DNA of 64,000 nt from an uncultured Flavobacteriaceae bacterium (GCA_943789365.1 CALSTV010000001.1:2108001-2172000), one strand, 5' to 3'; shown: positions 1-9,956, counted from the stretch's first letter. Notes: a model not told the origin generated them from the letters alone. Translations and numbers: made by a program.

Positions 1-610
1 GACGGTACCCGAAAAATGGAACATGTTTGTTGAAAACAGACAGGATCTTAATCAAAAAAGAAAAACACAAGTATTGGCCATATATCCTGCTTTGCGTGAT
101 GCCAAAGCAGCCTTGCGTTGGGTGGCAGCCAATGCCGATACGTACCACATCAATACAGATTATATTACCGTAGGAGGTGGGTCCGCCGGTGCATTTACCG
201 CAATTGGTGTAGGGATTAGCAAAGAAGATGCTTTTAAAACTGAAATCAGTACAGAGGTAGATCCCACTTTGAAGTCTACCCATCTGGAACAAACTTTTAA
301 AGTGAGAAACATTGTAGACTATTGGGGAGGTATGGCGCCAATCGAATTGCATCAGGGAGTTTTTGGAACTGAGCATATGGACAAAACAGCGCCGCCAATT
401 CTTATCGTCCATGGTACGGAAGATCCAACGGTCAAATTCAGTGAAGCCAAGAAATTGAAAAAAGCCTATACAACAGTAGGTGTTCCCTTTGAGTTAATTG
501 CGCTGGAAGGAATGGGGCATGGTGTATGGAATGCTACTGTAGAAGGTAAGAACTTGTCGGAACTCACTTATGACTATTTAACAGAACAACAAGCGTTAAA
601 TGTAGAATAG
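1..610 (+). CDS. Alpha/beta hydrolase (esterase), 5'-truncated by window edge
   Basis: The reading frame is open to base 2, so the first ATG at 23 is probably internal and the true start lies outside the window. Counting from that ATG, GGGSAG at about residues 51-56 is the nucleophile elbow (Ser54), HGTEDP carries the probable acidic residue (Asp134), and GHG at about 166 supplies the histidine. This completes the catalytic triad of the BD-FAE/acetylxylan-esterase type of alpha/beta hydrolases. Such enzymes remove acyl groups from glycans or small esters. The next gene, another hydrolase, starts two bases after the stop, so the two are probably co-transcribed. Substrate cannot be read from the sequence. 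Confidence 0.8.
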   Translation, partial: TVPEKWNMFVENRQDLNQKRKTQVLAIYPALRDAKAALRWVAANADTYHINTDYITVGGGSAGAFTAIGVGISKEDAFKTEISTEVDPTLKSTHLEQTFKVRNIVDYWGGMAPIELHQGVFGTEHMDKTAPPILIVHGTEDPTVKFSEAKKLKKAYTTVGVPFELIALEGMGHGVWNATVEGKNLSELTYDYLTEQQALNVE

Positions 611-611
611 T

Positions 612-1490
612 ATGGCATTCAAAAGAATTTATATAAGCTTCTTGTTAGCGTTTTTCGTACAACTTAGTTTTGCTCAAAAGCAGCAAGGACGTCCCGCACC
701 CAAAGAAGCCAACGTACCTGAGGGAATTCACTACGAAGTAAAACACTACCGAGAGGGAGCACATCCCAGAGCCTCAGAGTTATCTATTGCCTATAAAGAC
801 GATGGAAAAAGGAACAAGCCCGTGGTGGTATTTATTCACGGAGGCGGTTGGGCCAATGGTGATAACGATCAGGTAGTATGGCAAATGTTTAAGGTAGCGC
901 AACAAGGGTTTGTTGGGGTTGGAATTTCCTATAGATTGATTTCTGAAGCCGCATTTCCGACCTGTATTTACGACGTGAAAGAAGCCATCCGCTATCTAAA
1001 AACTCTACAAAGTGAAATTCCGATCGATACGGAAAGAATCGGGGTTTGGGGCTATAGTGCAGGGGCGCATTTGGCCTTGATGATTGGTCTGACGCCAGAA
1101 GACGCGTTTAAAAGTGATGCCTATTCCGAATATGATTCGGCTGTAAAAGCATTGATGGTGGTTGCTGCGCCTACAGATTTTGTAACAAGAGTACAGACCG
1201 AAGGGGACATGCGCATTTTCAGTAAATCTCAAAATAAGGACAAAAAATTTCAGGAGGAGGTTGCTCCTTTGAGTTATATCCATAAAGAGCAGTTACCCAT
1301 TTATATGCTACACGGAACCGCCGATGGCTTGGTAAAACCGTATCATTACCAAAATTTTGAACAACAATGTAAAAAAGAAGGCGTAAGCAATTTTAAATTG
1401 TTTGAATTTGAAGACGGTGGACATATGTTTCTATTCAAACGTCAGAAAGAAGTACTCCCTGTATTTAAAGAATTTTTAAAAAGTATTTAA
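612..1490 (+). CDS. Secreted alpha/beta hydrolase (BD-FAE-like carbohydrate esterase)
   Basis: A 292-residue protein with a clear signal peptide (hydrophobic residues 7-20, cleavage near FAQ). HGGGW at 76-80 forms the oxyanion hole typical of the HSL/BD-FAE group. GYSAG at 147-151 holds the nucleophile Ser149; Asp238 (HGTADG) and His271 (DGGHM) complete the triad. Related flavobacterial enzymes deacylate polysaccharides, so a periplasmic or surface glycan esterase is a fair inference. It sits between another esterase and a metallophosphoesterase, with 1-3 base gaps, as the middle gene of a plus-strand operon that begins outside the window. Confidence 0.85.
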   Translation: MAFKRIYISFLLAFFVQLSFAQKQQGRPAPKEANVPEGIHYEVKHYREGAHPRASELSIAYKDDGKRNKPVVVFIHGGGWANGDNDQVVWQMFKVAQQGFVGVGISYRLISEAAFPTCIYDVKEAIRYLKTLQSEIPIDTERIGVWGYSAGAHLALMIGLTPEDAFKSDAYSEYDSAVKALMVVAAPTDFVTRVQTEGDMRIFSKSQNKDKKFQEEVAPLSYIHKEQLPIYMLHGTADGLVKPYHYQNFEQQCKKEGVSNFKLFEFEDGGHMFLFKRQKEVLPVFKEFLKSI

Positions 1491-1493
1491 ACT

Positions 1494-3401
1494 ATGAAAA
1501 ACAACTATTCACTCGTATTTGCTTTGTTAATTGGCTTTTCGGTTTTTGCACAAAGTAGTTTTAAACCTTGGCGCTTTATCAATATTCCGGATTATCATAA
1601 ATCGGAAGGTCTGGCTATCAATTCAAACGCCAGAGAAGAAAGGATTGAAGAAATGAAAGCAGGTTTTGTTGAAATGTACAAAGCACATGGAGGCGAACTG
1701 ATTACCATTCCCGGAGATATTGTAAGCGGGCATTGGTATGAAAAAAAATATGTAGATAAATTCAATTCAAGACCCGGTTATGCAAATTATTCGGCTTCAG
1801 AGGTGGTAACGACTTCAGCAAAATTGGCGTATGAAGGCTTGTGGGGACTTATCCATGATGCCGGTTATGAAAATCTGTTGGTCGCTGTAGGGGATCATGA
1901 AATAGGAGACAATCCCTGGGGTAAAAATTCGGAAGTAGTCAAACATATTGAAACGTTTAGAGAAAGTTTTGCCAAAGTGTTTACAAAGGATGCACAAGGT
2001 CAGTCGCGGTTTACAGAAAAAATCGGAAACGCCTCACCACGACCGGTAGGTGCTAAATACGAACATACCTCAAACGCCTATCAGTACAAAAATATATTGT
2101 TTATCACGCTCGATATGTTTCGATATGAAGCGAAGGACCAAATATTGGGAAAAGAAGGTGTGGTAACAGGAGATATTGCCGGTAAACATTTTGAATGGTT
2201 GGAAAGCGTTCTTAAAGAAGCGCAACAGATTTCTTCGATCAAACATATTGTAGTACAATCGCATTTGCCGATTATCTATCCGGTACGGAAATATGCGAGT
2301 AGTGGTATGCTTGTAGACGACAGTGAAAGCGAAAGAATATTGAACCTCTTCCGTACTTATAATGTGGATTTATACCTGGCAGGAGAAGTCCATATGAACA
2401 CAGTTACTAAAGATTCGAAATCGGATTTGATACAGTTTGTGGGTAGGGGGAACGACTTGTCGAACCGAAGCACCGTAGATGTTGAAAACGATAAACTAAG
2501 CATCACTACTTATCATAAAAACGGAGAAGTGCTGGGGGCTTTGATTATTGATAAAGGTAGCAAACAAACAGAAATTGTGGGTACAGGATTGTTGACGCCA
2601 ATCGACCCGAAAGGTTTGCAAATTCATTGGAGTTTTGACGAGTTGTTAAGTCAGAAAGCCTATAAAAACAGCGTTGACGGAACCTTTCCAAAACAAGGAA
2701 AGCACACGCCTTTGATGAAAAACATTAAAAAGCCGCAAGCGTTTCTAAACGATGGAAGTTTTGACTACGATTATTCCTTAATCACAGGAAATGTAGGGGT
2801 GGAAAAAGGAATCATTGGCAATGCTGCAAAGATTGACAAAAACTCAAAACTTTTTGTACTGCCCATTGGTCCTTTAGATGCTGGATATGAAAGAACCATT
2901 TCCTGTTGGGTAAAAACAACGAACAGTGGAAGGCAACTTATTTTTAATAGCGGTTCTTTCTGGACGAAAAAAGGACAATTTTTCAATTTGAGTTTGAACG
3001 AGGGTGAAGTAGAAGTGTCTTTACGTCCCGAATTGGTGTCCCATACCGAAGGGGCGAAAGTAAACGATGGAAACTGGCATCAGATTGCCCTGGTATTGCC
3101 AAAAAAGAACGGGAAATTGAAAGATATTCAGTTTTATGTCGATGGACAAGAGTTAAAGACAAAAGCGACTGAGAAACCTGAGGTAAAAATCAATACTTCC
3201 CAATCCAATTGGATGTCTGTGGCCATGCATGCTTCCCCTTACAAAACCAATTTGGCAAAAACGATGGATATGGTAAGCTATCAGGGCTTATTGGATGATT
3301 TTTGTATTTGGACCCGCGGTTTGACAGCCAAAGAAGTCATGCATAGCTATATACAGGGACTCAAGGGAATCAGTGCATTGGAATTGGAAAAGAAACCATA
3401 A
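1494..3401 (+). CDS. Secreted metallophosphoesterase with LamG-like C-terminal domain
   Basis: A 635-residue protein with signal peptide (residues 1-20, ending VFAQ). The calcineurin-like metallophosphoesterase signature is present in order: PGDIVSGHW (about 73-81), GDHE (about 133-136), QSHLP (about 255) and GEVHM (about 297). These supply the usual two-metal ligands. The C-terminal 240 residues resemble a concanavalin/LamG fold, with phrases such as SWVKTTN, GNWHQIALV and FYVDGQEL, likely for sugar or glycoprotein binding. Last gene of the plus-strand operon; it converges on the minus-strand dehydrogenase 65 bases downstream. The phosphoester substrate is unknown. Confidence 0.8.
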   Translation: MKNNYSLVFALLIGFSVFAQSSFKPWRFINIPDYHKSEGLAINSNAREERIEEMKAGFVEMYKAHGGELITIPGDIVSGHWYEKKYVDKFNSRPGYANYSASEVVTTSAKLAYEGLWGLIHDAGYENLLVAVGDHEIGDNPWGKNSEVVKHIETFRESFAKVFTKDAQGQSRFTEKIGNASPRPVGAKYEHTSNAYQYKNILFITLDMFRYEAKDQILGKEGVVTGDIAGKHFEWLESVLKEAQQISSIKHIVVQSHLPIIYPVRKYASSGMLVDDSESERILNLFRTYNVDLYLAGEVHMNTVTKDSKSDLIQFVGRGNDLSNRSTVDVENDKLSITTYHKNGEVLGALIIDKGSKQTEIVGTGLLTPIDPKGLQIHWSFDELLSQKAYKNSVDGTFPKQGKHTPLMKNIKKPQAFLNDGSFDYDYSLITGNVGVEKGIIGNAAKIDKNSKLFVLPIGPLDAGYERTISCWVKTTNSGRQLIFNSGSFWTKKGQFFNLSLNEGEVEVSLRPELVSHTEGAKVNDGNWHQIALVLPKKNGKLKDIQFYVDGQELKTKATEKPEVKINTSQSNWMSVAMHASPYKTNLAKTMDMVSYQGLLDDFCIWTRGLTAKEVMHSYIQGLKGISALELEKKP

Positions 3402-3465
3402 GTCATTGAACGTCATTTGGTGCATGTTTGCAATTTCCATAATACCTTGTTTCTGTTCAGTTCTG

Positions 3466-6378
3466 TCATTTCAAAACCGTTCTTAACAGACTTATTGGGT
3501 GTTGTGCGGTTCTTTGGGTTCCGTCAAAAATTTGGTGCCTGCAACTGGTTCCAGCAGCCACAATTTCAACAGCAGCATCTGTATTTCTGATTTTAGGGAA
3601 TAAGGTGTCTTCTCCGACTTGCATGCTGATGTCATAATGTTCTTTTTCATAACCGAAAGAACCCGCCATGCCACAGCAACCTGAATTGATGAGTGTCACA
3701 CTAAAGTTTTCAGGGATGTTCAACATCGCAAAAGAAGTAGACATGTTGGTCAAGGATTTCTGATGGCAATGACCATGGATTTTTATCGTTTTCTCTTCGG
3801 AACTAAATTGTTCGGCAGTGATGTTTCCTTTTTCAATTTCTTTTTGGAAAAACTCTTCCAAAGTAAGGGTGTTTTTAGAGATATGTGCTGCACTCTCTTT
3901 ATCATCGGCCAAACGCAGGTATTCATCTCTAAAAGATAAAATAGCAGAAGGTTCAATTCCTATCAGAGGAACTGTTTCGGAGACCAAAGTTTTAAAATGA
4001 TTGACGTTAAAATTAGCCAATGCTTTTGCCTGGTCCAAAAGTCCTTTTGACATAAAACTTCTTCCACTTTCTTTATGGTCAGTAATAACCACTTGGTAGC
4101 CTAATTTTGAAAGCACTTCGATACTATCGATCCCCACATTGGCATCGTAATAATTGGTAAATTCGTCTATAAAAAGGTGGAGTAGGCCATTTTTATAGGT
4201 GTTGGCATCCAATCTGTCTTTGTTTGCTTTGTACCATTTTAGCACGGTTTGATTTGCCAAACTAGGAATGCTTCTTTTCGGAGCGATTCCCATTATATTT
4301 TTAGCAATAGGAGTATTTAAAATGGCATTGGTAAGTTTTGGTGCGATACTTCCCAGTTTGTTCCATTTTACATTATCAGCAAACATGCGGGTTCTAAAAG
4401 AAATGCCGTTTTCTTTTTGATACTGATATAAAAACTCTGACTTTAAAGCAGCAATATCTACATTACTCGGGCATTCGCTAGCACAGGCTTTGCAACTTAA
4501 ACACAAGTCGAAAACTTCTTTTAGTTCTTTATGATCGAATTTATTTGGTTGATCACTATTTGTCAAAAATTCACGTAATGCATTTGCTCTGGCACGGGTC
4601 GTATCTTTCTCGTTTTTGGTTGCTCTATAACTCGGACACATAGTTCCACCGGCACTCGCTAATTTTCTACAATCTCCAGATCCATTACATTTTTCAGCTG
4701 CTCTAATAATTCCTTGTGAATCAGAAAAATCTTGAATGGTTTTAATTTCTGGTTCCACACGATCAACCTCATAACGTAGCGATTGATCCATGGGTAAAGC
4801 ATCTACAATTTTTCCTTTATTGAAGATATTATTAGGGTCAAAAGTGTATTTTATTTTTTTGATGAGTTCATAATTCTTTTCACCTATCATCATCGGAATA
4901 AACTCTGATCTCACAATTCCATCTCCATGTTCGCCACTCATAGAACCTCCATATTTTTTCACAAGTTTAGCGACATCGGAAGTTATTTCTCTAAACAGTT
5001 TTACGTCGGTAACTTTCTTCAAATTCAAAATAGGACGTAAATGCAATTCTCCGGCACCGGCATGGGCGTAATACACCGCATCTTGACCGAATTTTTCCAT
5101 CATGGCGCTAAATTCTGCGATGTAATTCGGTAAATCGTTCACTTCAACTGCCGTATCCTCAATACAAGCCACGGCCTTGTTATCTCCAATAATATTACCC
5201 AATAGTCCTAAACCAGCTTTTCGCAAGGAAAAGGCTTTGTCAATATTTTCCCCTTCTAATTTCGGATAGGCATAACCAAACTTATTTTTTTGCAAATCCG
5301 TGATGAGTTTGTCAGCTAAGGAATGGGCAAGTTCTTTGCTTTCTGCGGATACCAATAGCATTAAGATTGCTTTAGGATCTCCTTCTACAAAAAAGCGATT
5401 TTTTAGCTGCTCTCTGTTGTTTTTGGTACAATCTAAGATGGTTTTATCCATCAATTCACACATAAATAAATTGTGTTTCATAGCGGTAACAACAGCCTCC
5501 ATACTCTCTTGAATGGAAGTAAAATGTGCCGCTACCAAGACACTTTCTTTGGGAGGCAGCTCATTAACTTCAACAGTTATCTCCGTTGTAAATGCCAAGG
5601 TGCCTTCACTACCGCAAAGCAATTTTGCAATATTGATGTCTTGCTCGGAATCAGAAAAAGCAGCCGTATCAATTAAAGTATCTACAGCATACCCATTGTT
5701 TCTTCGGTGGATGTTTTTCTTTGGAAATCCTTTTTTAATTTCCTCTTGTGTCTCCGATTTCGATAGTTCGGATAGGAGGGTAGCATAAATGTTGTTTTCT
5801 AAAGTATCACCAATTGCTTTTTCTTCAAAGGCCTCTTTTTTTAAGGCGCCAAAGGTAACTTCACTTCCATCGGACAATACGGTATCTAAGGAAACCACTT
5901 TGTCTCTGGTGACTCCAAATTGAATGGAAGTAGTACCAGATGAATTATTCCCCACCATACCACCAATCATACAGCGATTTGTGGTGGAGGTATCCGGACC
6001 AAAAAACAATCCATAAGGATGTAAGAAAAGGTTCAACTCATCTCGAATGACTCCGGGTTGCACGGTTACCGTTTTGTTTTTTTCATCTAAAGAAACGATA
6101 TTGGTAAAATGTTTGGAAACATCCACAACGATTCCATCACCCACACATTGTCCTGCGAGAGAAGTCCCCGCAGTACGAGGGATTAATGAGATGTTTTGCT
6201 CCTGTGCAAACTGAATTAATTTTTTAATATCGGATGCATTTTTCGGAAAACAAACTGCTAAAGGTATTTTGCGGTAAACAGAAGCGTCCGTTGCATAAAT
6301 ACTCTGGTGTAATTTGTCGAAATAAAGTTCTCCTTCAATGTTTTTAGAAAGTTGTTGTAGTTTATCTTTTATAGGCAT
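3466..6378 (-). CDS. FAD-binding and (Fe-S)-binding oxidoreductase (D-lactate/glycolate dehydrogenase-like)
   Basis: A 970-residue single-chain enzyme that joins the functions of GlcD and GlcF. The N-terminal FAD_binding_4 domain (about 35-185) contains PRTAGTSLAGQ and NNSSGT. A FAD-linked oxidase C domain follows (about 275-540) with the SGEHGDG motif. Cysteine pairs at about 561-585 and a CxxCxxCxxxCP ferredoxin motif (CLSCKACASECP, about 625-637) bind Fe-S clusters. The C-terminal CCG-type region holds GHCHQKS and NSGCCGMAGSFGYE (about 896). The family oxidises D-lactate or related 2-hydroxyacids and feeds the quinone pool. It is monocistronic by position; no tie to the glycan genes is evident. 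Confidence 0.88.
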   Translation of the reverse strand: MPIKDKLQQLSKNIEGELYFDKLHQSIYATDASVYRKIPLAVCFPKNASDIKKLIQFAQEQNISLIPRTAGTSLAGQCVGDGIVVDVSKHFTNIVSLDEKNKTVTVQPGVIRDELNLFLHPYGLFFGPDTSTTNRCMIGGMVGNNSSGTTSIQFGVTRDKVVSLDTVLSDGSEVTFGALKKEAFEEKAIGDTLENNIYATLLSELSKSETQEEIKKGFPKKNIHRRNNGYAVDTLIDTAAFSDSEQDINIAKLLCGSEGTLAFTTEITVEVNELPPKESVLVAAHFTSIQESMEAVVTAMKHNLFMCELMDKTILDCTKNNREQLKNRFFVEGDPKAILMLLVSAESKELAHSLADKLITDLQKNKFGYAYPKLEGENIDKAFSLRKAGLGLLGNIIGDNKAVACIEDTAVEVNDLPNYIAEFSAMMEKFGQDAVYYAHAGAGELHLRPILNLKKVTDVKLFREITSDVAKLVKKYGGSMSGEHGDGIVRSEFIPMMIGEKNYELIKKIKYTFDPNNIFNKGKIVDALPMDQSLRYEVDRVEPEIKTIQDFSDSQGIIRAAEKCNGSGDCRKLASAGGTMCPSYRATKNEKDTTRARANALREFLTNSDQPNKFDHKELKEVFDLCLSCKACASECPSNVDIAALKSEFLYQYQKENGISFRTRMFADNVKWNKLGSIAPKLTNAILNTPIAKNIMGIAPKRSIPSLANQTVLKWYKANKDRLDANTYKNGLLHLFIDEFTNYYDANVGIDSIEVLSKLGYQVVITDHKESGRSFMSKGLLDQAKALANFNVNHFKTLVSETVPLIGIEPSAILSFRDEYLRLADDKESAAHISKNTLTLEEFFQKEIEKGNITAEQFSSEEKTIKIHGHCHQKSLTNMSTSFAMLNIPENFSVTLINSGCCGMAGSFGYEKEHYDISMQVGEDTLFPKIRNTDAAVEIVAAGTSCRHQIFDGTQRTAQHPISLLRTVLK

Positions 6379-6445
6379 TTATTAAAATATTTTGGGAGGA
6401 AAGTATTAAACTTGAACTTAAAACACATGTTCTTTTAATTATAAT

Positions 6446-7837
6446 AAAACCCTTGATACAACCAACGTTTAGTATATAGCAAGTAGGGCAGTAGAAAGCG
6501 ATAAACTTTCAAGTCTGCACTGAGCCAAAGAGTTGTATTTTGTTTTTAATTTATTCATTCTTAAAAGTCAAATTTTAGAATATTTCCCTTGCGGGCAATC
6601 TAACGATTTGGCGGAGTTGGTAATTAGCATTGGACTTTCGTAAACAACCGAACGCCCTATTGGCTATATACCTTGTTAGCAAAAGTTATTTATAACTTAC
6701 TTGTATTGATGATTACTTCATAAACGCCTCCTTCATCTAAAGCAACAAATATTCTTTCTTTGCTTTCTGTACTAATTAATTTTATATCAAGAATGCCTCC
6801 ATTTTCTTCATCAGGATAAGTCTCTTCTTCCCAATTTGCCCCACCATTTTTTGAATAATATAGTGTTAAGGGCTGATTTTTAGACCCTTTGATCCATTTT
6901 CCGGTAAAGAGCAAATTGGAATTAGTTTCACTTACACCAATACCATTAAAGAAATGAGCTTCTTCATGTCTATTAATAAGTGTTTCCCATGTTGTACCAT
7001 AATCAGAAGTTTTATTTAGTTCTCCTTCCCAACCAACATAAATATTTTGGGGGGTGTTTTGATCAAAAAAAATTTCTTCTACAACTGTAGGATTAGGCAC
7101 AAGATCAGACCATTCATTCTGTATCAAATCGTTCTGTAAATGAATCAAATATCCATTCTCAATACTTCCTTGTCCTCCAAACCAAATATCTTTGTTTATT
7201 TTAGGATTTATCCCTATCATCATACCAGTTGCAATTGTTCCCCATTCACCCCATACAATTTCCCATGAAGTACCTTTATTGGAGGATTTAGCCAAAACCC
7301 CATAACCCGTGGCATATAAAATTTCATTGTCTTCATCCCATGAAAAATCGGTTATCAGTTCAGGAAAATTTAGGTCAATAAAATTAGTATCTTTTATGGA
7401 CCAAGTAGTCCCCCCATCCATAGATTCGTAGATTTCTGCATTCCCCATTTCTTTATCATATGAAGCTAATAGATGTTGTTCGCTAATTGCCACTATATCT
7501 ACAATTTTCTTTCCTTGCAGTCCTATGGGCAAAAACTCATTTGATGAATTTACATTCATTTGGTAAATACCATCATTAGATATGGCATACAAGTTGTTTT
7601 CGTACAATTCGAGCCTGTTTACTATTAGACCATCCAAGCCAATTTTCTTCCATATAAAAGAAGGACTAGGTTTCTCAACAGATTCATCAGTATCACAGCT
7701 GCATAAATAAGCTAAACTGAATAATATTAGAAAAATAGATTGTATTTTAGCTATTGTCATATTCACTTTTTTTAGATGAATTTTAATTTAAAATAGGTGC
7801 TTGATTTTTGCTAACTATTGGTTATGTCAAGGGTTTT
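6446..7837. repeat. Inverted-repeat-bounded unit around the BNR lipoprotein gene
   Basis: Bases 6446-6473 and 7810-7837 are imperfect inverted repeats (22 of 28 positions match, including an 11-base perfect arm AAAACCCTTGA). Between the left arm and the gene's stop lies about 220 bp with its own terminal inverted repeat, GTATATAGC at 6472-6480 and GCTATATAC at 6663-6671. In gene orientation the layout is GTTAGC, gene, GCTAAC, long hairpin, AACGTTGG. This recalls an integron cassette with an attC-like 3' element, or a MITE-like unit. No integrase or transposase is present and no target duplication was seen, so the class is uncertain. Confidence 0.5.
6690..7766 (-). CDS. BNR/YCF48-like beta-propeller lipoprotein
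   Basis: A 358-residue protein with a lipoprotein signal (hydrophobic stretch then LAYLCSC, cysteine 22 or 24). The body has repeated SxDGGTTW-type Asp-box motifs (ESMDGGTTWS, KSSNKGTSWE, KTSDYGTTWE, YSKNGGANWE), which mark BNR/sialidase-like or photosystem-stability-factor-like propellers. No catalytic sialidase residues were recognised, so a binding or scaffold role is more likely than hydrolysis. It stands alone inside the inverted-repeat unit at 6446-7837 and seems unrelated to its neighbours, consistent with a cassette insertion. An alternative start is the methionine at residue 3. Confidence 0.75.
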   Translation of the reverse strand: MNMTIAKIQSIFLILFSLAYLCSCDTDESVEKPSPSFIWKKIGLDGLIVNRLELYENNLYAISNDGIYQMNVNSSNEFLPIGLQGKKIVDIVAISEQHLLASYDKEMGNAEIYESMDGGTTWSIKDTNFIDLNFPELITDFSWDEDNEILYATGYGVLAKSSNKGTSWEIVWGEWGTIATGMMIGINPKINKDIWFGGQGSIENGYLIHLQNDLIQNEWSDLVPNPTVVEEIFFDQNTPQNIYVGWEGELNKTSDYGTTWETLINRHEEAHFFNGIGVSETNSNLLFTGKWIKGSKNQPLTLYYSKNGGANWEEETYPDEENGGILDIKLISTESKERIFVALDEGGVYEVIINTSKL

Positions 7838-7856
7838 AACTCAAATAATCAACTAT

Positions 7857-9020
7857 TTATTTTTTGAATACAACTGTTTCTTTACCTTTTCCAGCTTTTA
7901 ATGCTGCAGTAAGTATTTTATGCTGCATTAAAGTTTCTTCTGGTCTGATACATCCGTAAATTGGTAATTCTTTAGACGGGTTTGCAGCTTCTTCAACAAA
8001 AGATGCCCACATTTGCAACATCGCATCTGTAAATCCGAATTCAAAAATACCACCCGTAATAGTTTCATGAGCAGAAGAATAACCAAGGTCTTCTCTTCTC
8101 CATTCTTGAACACCACCAGTTTTATAATGCATGGTTTCTAAAGTTTTAGGATTTTTAGTACTAAAACGGGCACTAAATTCTGTTCCTAAAATTTCGATAT
8201 ACCAAGTATTTGTTTCACCTGGAGCAATACGATAGGTTTTGATATTCATCGGGAAAGAATACTCATCTTGTGGGTGATCCACTTCACAAGTTATAGATGC
8301 ATTGTCCCAAGTTTCACAGGGTACAATATTTCCTTTTCCGTCTGGTCTTTCTGTTACAATATTAGAAAGTGACGCAGAAATGTTTTTAGGAATCCATCCA
8401 TGACGAATAGGAATATGTAAACCGTGCATACCAAGGTCTCCCATACAGCCATATTCTCCATTTACGTTTATCATTCTTTTCCAGTTGATCACTTTGTCCG
8501 TATTTAAATCTGAGGAATGCATAAAACCTGCATTTACAGAAATAATTTGACCCCAAGGATTCTTTTGAATAAATTCTTGAATAGCCATGGCTCCTGGGAA
8601 ATATGGAAACTCAGACGAACATCTCACAAATACTTCAGGATTCGCATCAATTGCTGCCATGATTTTTTCATTGGCCTCCAAATCGATTCCGAAAGGTTTT
8701 TCTCCCATTAAATGCTTACCGGCATTGATAATATCTACATACAAATCTGCATGTAAAATATGTGGTACCGCACAATAAATGGCATCAATATCATCACTAG
8801 CAAGCAATTCTTTATAATCCTTGGTTACTATTTTTATAGAATCAAAGTTGTCCGTGTACCATCCATATAAATCTTCATTTACATCACAGATTCCTGCGAT
8901 TTCTGGTTGAACACTGGTATTTAATAGTGCAGGCCAACGAGAACTTGCAACTGCAAATTCACGTCCCATTAGTCCGCAACCAATAATACCAAACTTCATT
9001 TTTTTCTTGTTATTTGCCAT
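7857..9020 (-). CDS. Gfo/Idh/MocA family NAD(P)-dependent oxidoreductase
   Basis: 387 residues, no signal peptide, cytoplasmic. The Rossmann dinucleotide motif FGIIGCGLMG lies at residues 10-19 and the family's EKP motif (GEKPFG) at about 107-109, with the lysine that acts in hydride transfer. The C-terminal half fits the usual substrate-binding beta-sheet domain. Such enzymes oxidise or reduce sugar or inositol hydroxyls. It begins six bases after the aldolase gene's stop, so it shares that gene's transcript and its ECF-type promoter at 9957-9983. Inference: the pair processes a modified monosaccharide released by the secreted enzymes of this regulon. Exact substrate unknown. Confidence 0.85.
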   Translation of the reverse strand: MANNKKKMKFGIIGCGLMGREFAVASSRWPALLNTSVQPEIAGICDVNEDLYGWYTDNFDSIKIVTKDYKELLASDDIDAIYCAVPHILHADLYVDIINAGKHLMGEKPFGIDLEANEKIMAAIDANPEVFVRCSSEFPYFPGAMAIQEFIQKNPWGQIISVNAGFMHSSDLNTDKVINWKRMINVNGEYGCMGDLGMHGLHIPIRHGWIPKNISASLSNIVTERPDGKGNIVPCETWDNASITCEVDHPQDEYSFPMNIKTYRIAPGETNTWYIEILGTEFSARFSTKNPKTLETMHYKTGGVQEWRREDLGYSSAHETITGGIFEFGFTDAMLQMWASFVEEAANPSKELPIYGCIRPEETLMQHKILTAALKAGKGKETVVFKK

Positions 9021-9026
9021 TATAAA

Positions 9027-9857
9027 TTAATTAGATTTTAAAATTGCCATTGCTTGTTCTGGAGTTGCTTTGTCATGTACAATCGCCATCAATGCTTTTG
9101 TCATTCCAGATGGGTTTTCGTGCTGAATGATATTTCTACCATAAACAATCCCTTTAGCTCCTTGTTGCATTAAGTCATAGGTTCTTTTTAAAATTTCCGG
9201 TTCTGGTGCTCTACCACCTCCACGAGGAAGTACAGGACGACCCGCAATTTCAATAATTCTGTGGTAGTCCTCAACATTATCACAAGGATCTGCTTTAATT
9301 ACATCTGCTCCTAATTCACATGCTTGACGTACCAATGGTAAGATTTTATCAATATCACCATCTACCATATACCCTCCTTTTTCAGCATTGTCTCTCATTA
9401 CTAGAGGTTCAACGATTAAAGGCATCCCGTATTTTTCACATTGCGGTTTTAATTTTGCGATGTTTTGAACACATTGATGGTGTAATTCTGGTTGGTTTGG
9501 CATACGTAATAAATTTACCACAACAGCAGCAGCATCTAAACGAACTGCTTGCTCAACGGCATCTTCAATTAAGTAACTATATAGGTAGTGAGGTAATTTT
9601 GACGGATAGATGTTCGCAACATCTGTTCTCAATACCAGTGCAGGTTTATTCTTTCCAGGGATTCTTTGTAAGATTTTTGCTTGTCCAACTGATAACTGGA
9701 TGGCATCTGGTTGTGCTTCAACAATTGTTTTAATTGCATCTTCCATGTTTTCAATCCCATCAATAAAACTACGTTCATTGAAGAAACCATGATCAATTGC
9801 TACATCTAAACAATTTCCTGATTCACTAAAAAGTCTGTTTAATCGATAATCTACCAT
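9027..9857 (-). CDS. Class I aldolase of the DeoC/LacD/FbaB superfamily
   Basis: 276 residues. IDHGFF near residues 21-26, the Schiff-base lysine in GADVIKADP (Lys188) and the phosphate-binding loop PRGGGRAPE (about 211-219) place it in the DeoC/LacD/FbaB-type class I aldolase superfamily. These enzymes cleave phosphorylated ketoses to three-carbon units. It is first in a two-gene transcript with the Gfo/Idh oxidoreductase and has a perfect-scoring shared promoter 100 bases upstream. A relic of this gene's 5' end is found at 12655-12739. Which sugar phosphate it cleaves cannot be told here; tagatose-, fructose- or deoxyketose-phosphates are candidates. Confidence 0.8.
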   Translation of the reverse strand: MVDYRLNRLFSESGNCLDVAIDHGFFNERSFIDGIENMEDAIKTIVEAQPDAIQLSVGQAKILQRIPGKNKPALVLRTDVANIYPSKLPHYLYSYLIEDAVEQAVRLDAAAVVVNLLRMPNQPELHHQCVQNIAKLKPQCEKYGMPLIVEPLVMRDNAEKGGYMVDGDIDKILPLVRQACELGADVIKADPCDNVEDYHRIIEIAGRPVLPRGGGRAPEPEILKRTYDLMQQGAKGIVYGRNIIQHENPSGMTKALMAIVHDKATPEQAMAILKSN

Positions 9858-9956
9858 AATCTAATCTTGTTTTTAATTGTTTTTTAATTGATTTTGTTTA
9901 GCGAAAACATCGTTTTGTTAAGTTGTTTAAATAATCGCTAAACCTAACTATATGTA

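Noticed and set aside
6463-6681. Certain assignment as an integron attC site
   Set aside because: The half sites deviate from the RYYYAAC/GTTRRRY consensus and the element is longer than usual; no integrase is visible, so only a resemblance is claimed.
9320-9733. 137-residue plus-strand frame inside the aldolase gene
   Set aside because: Antisense shadow of a well-supported gene.
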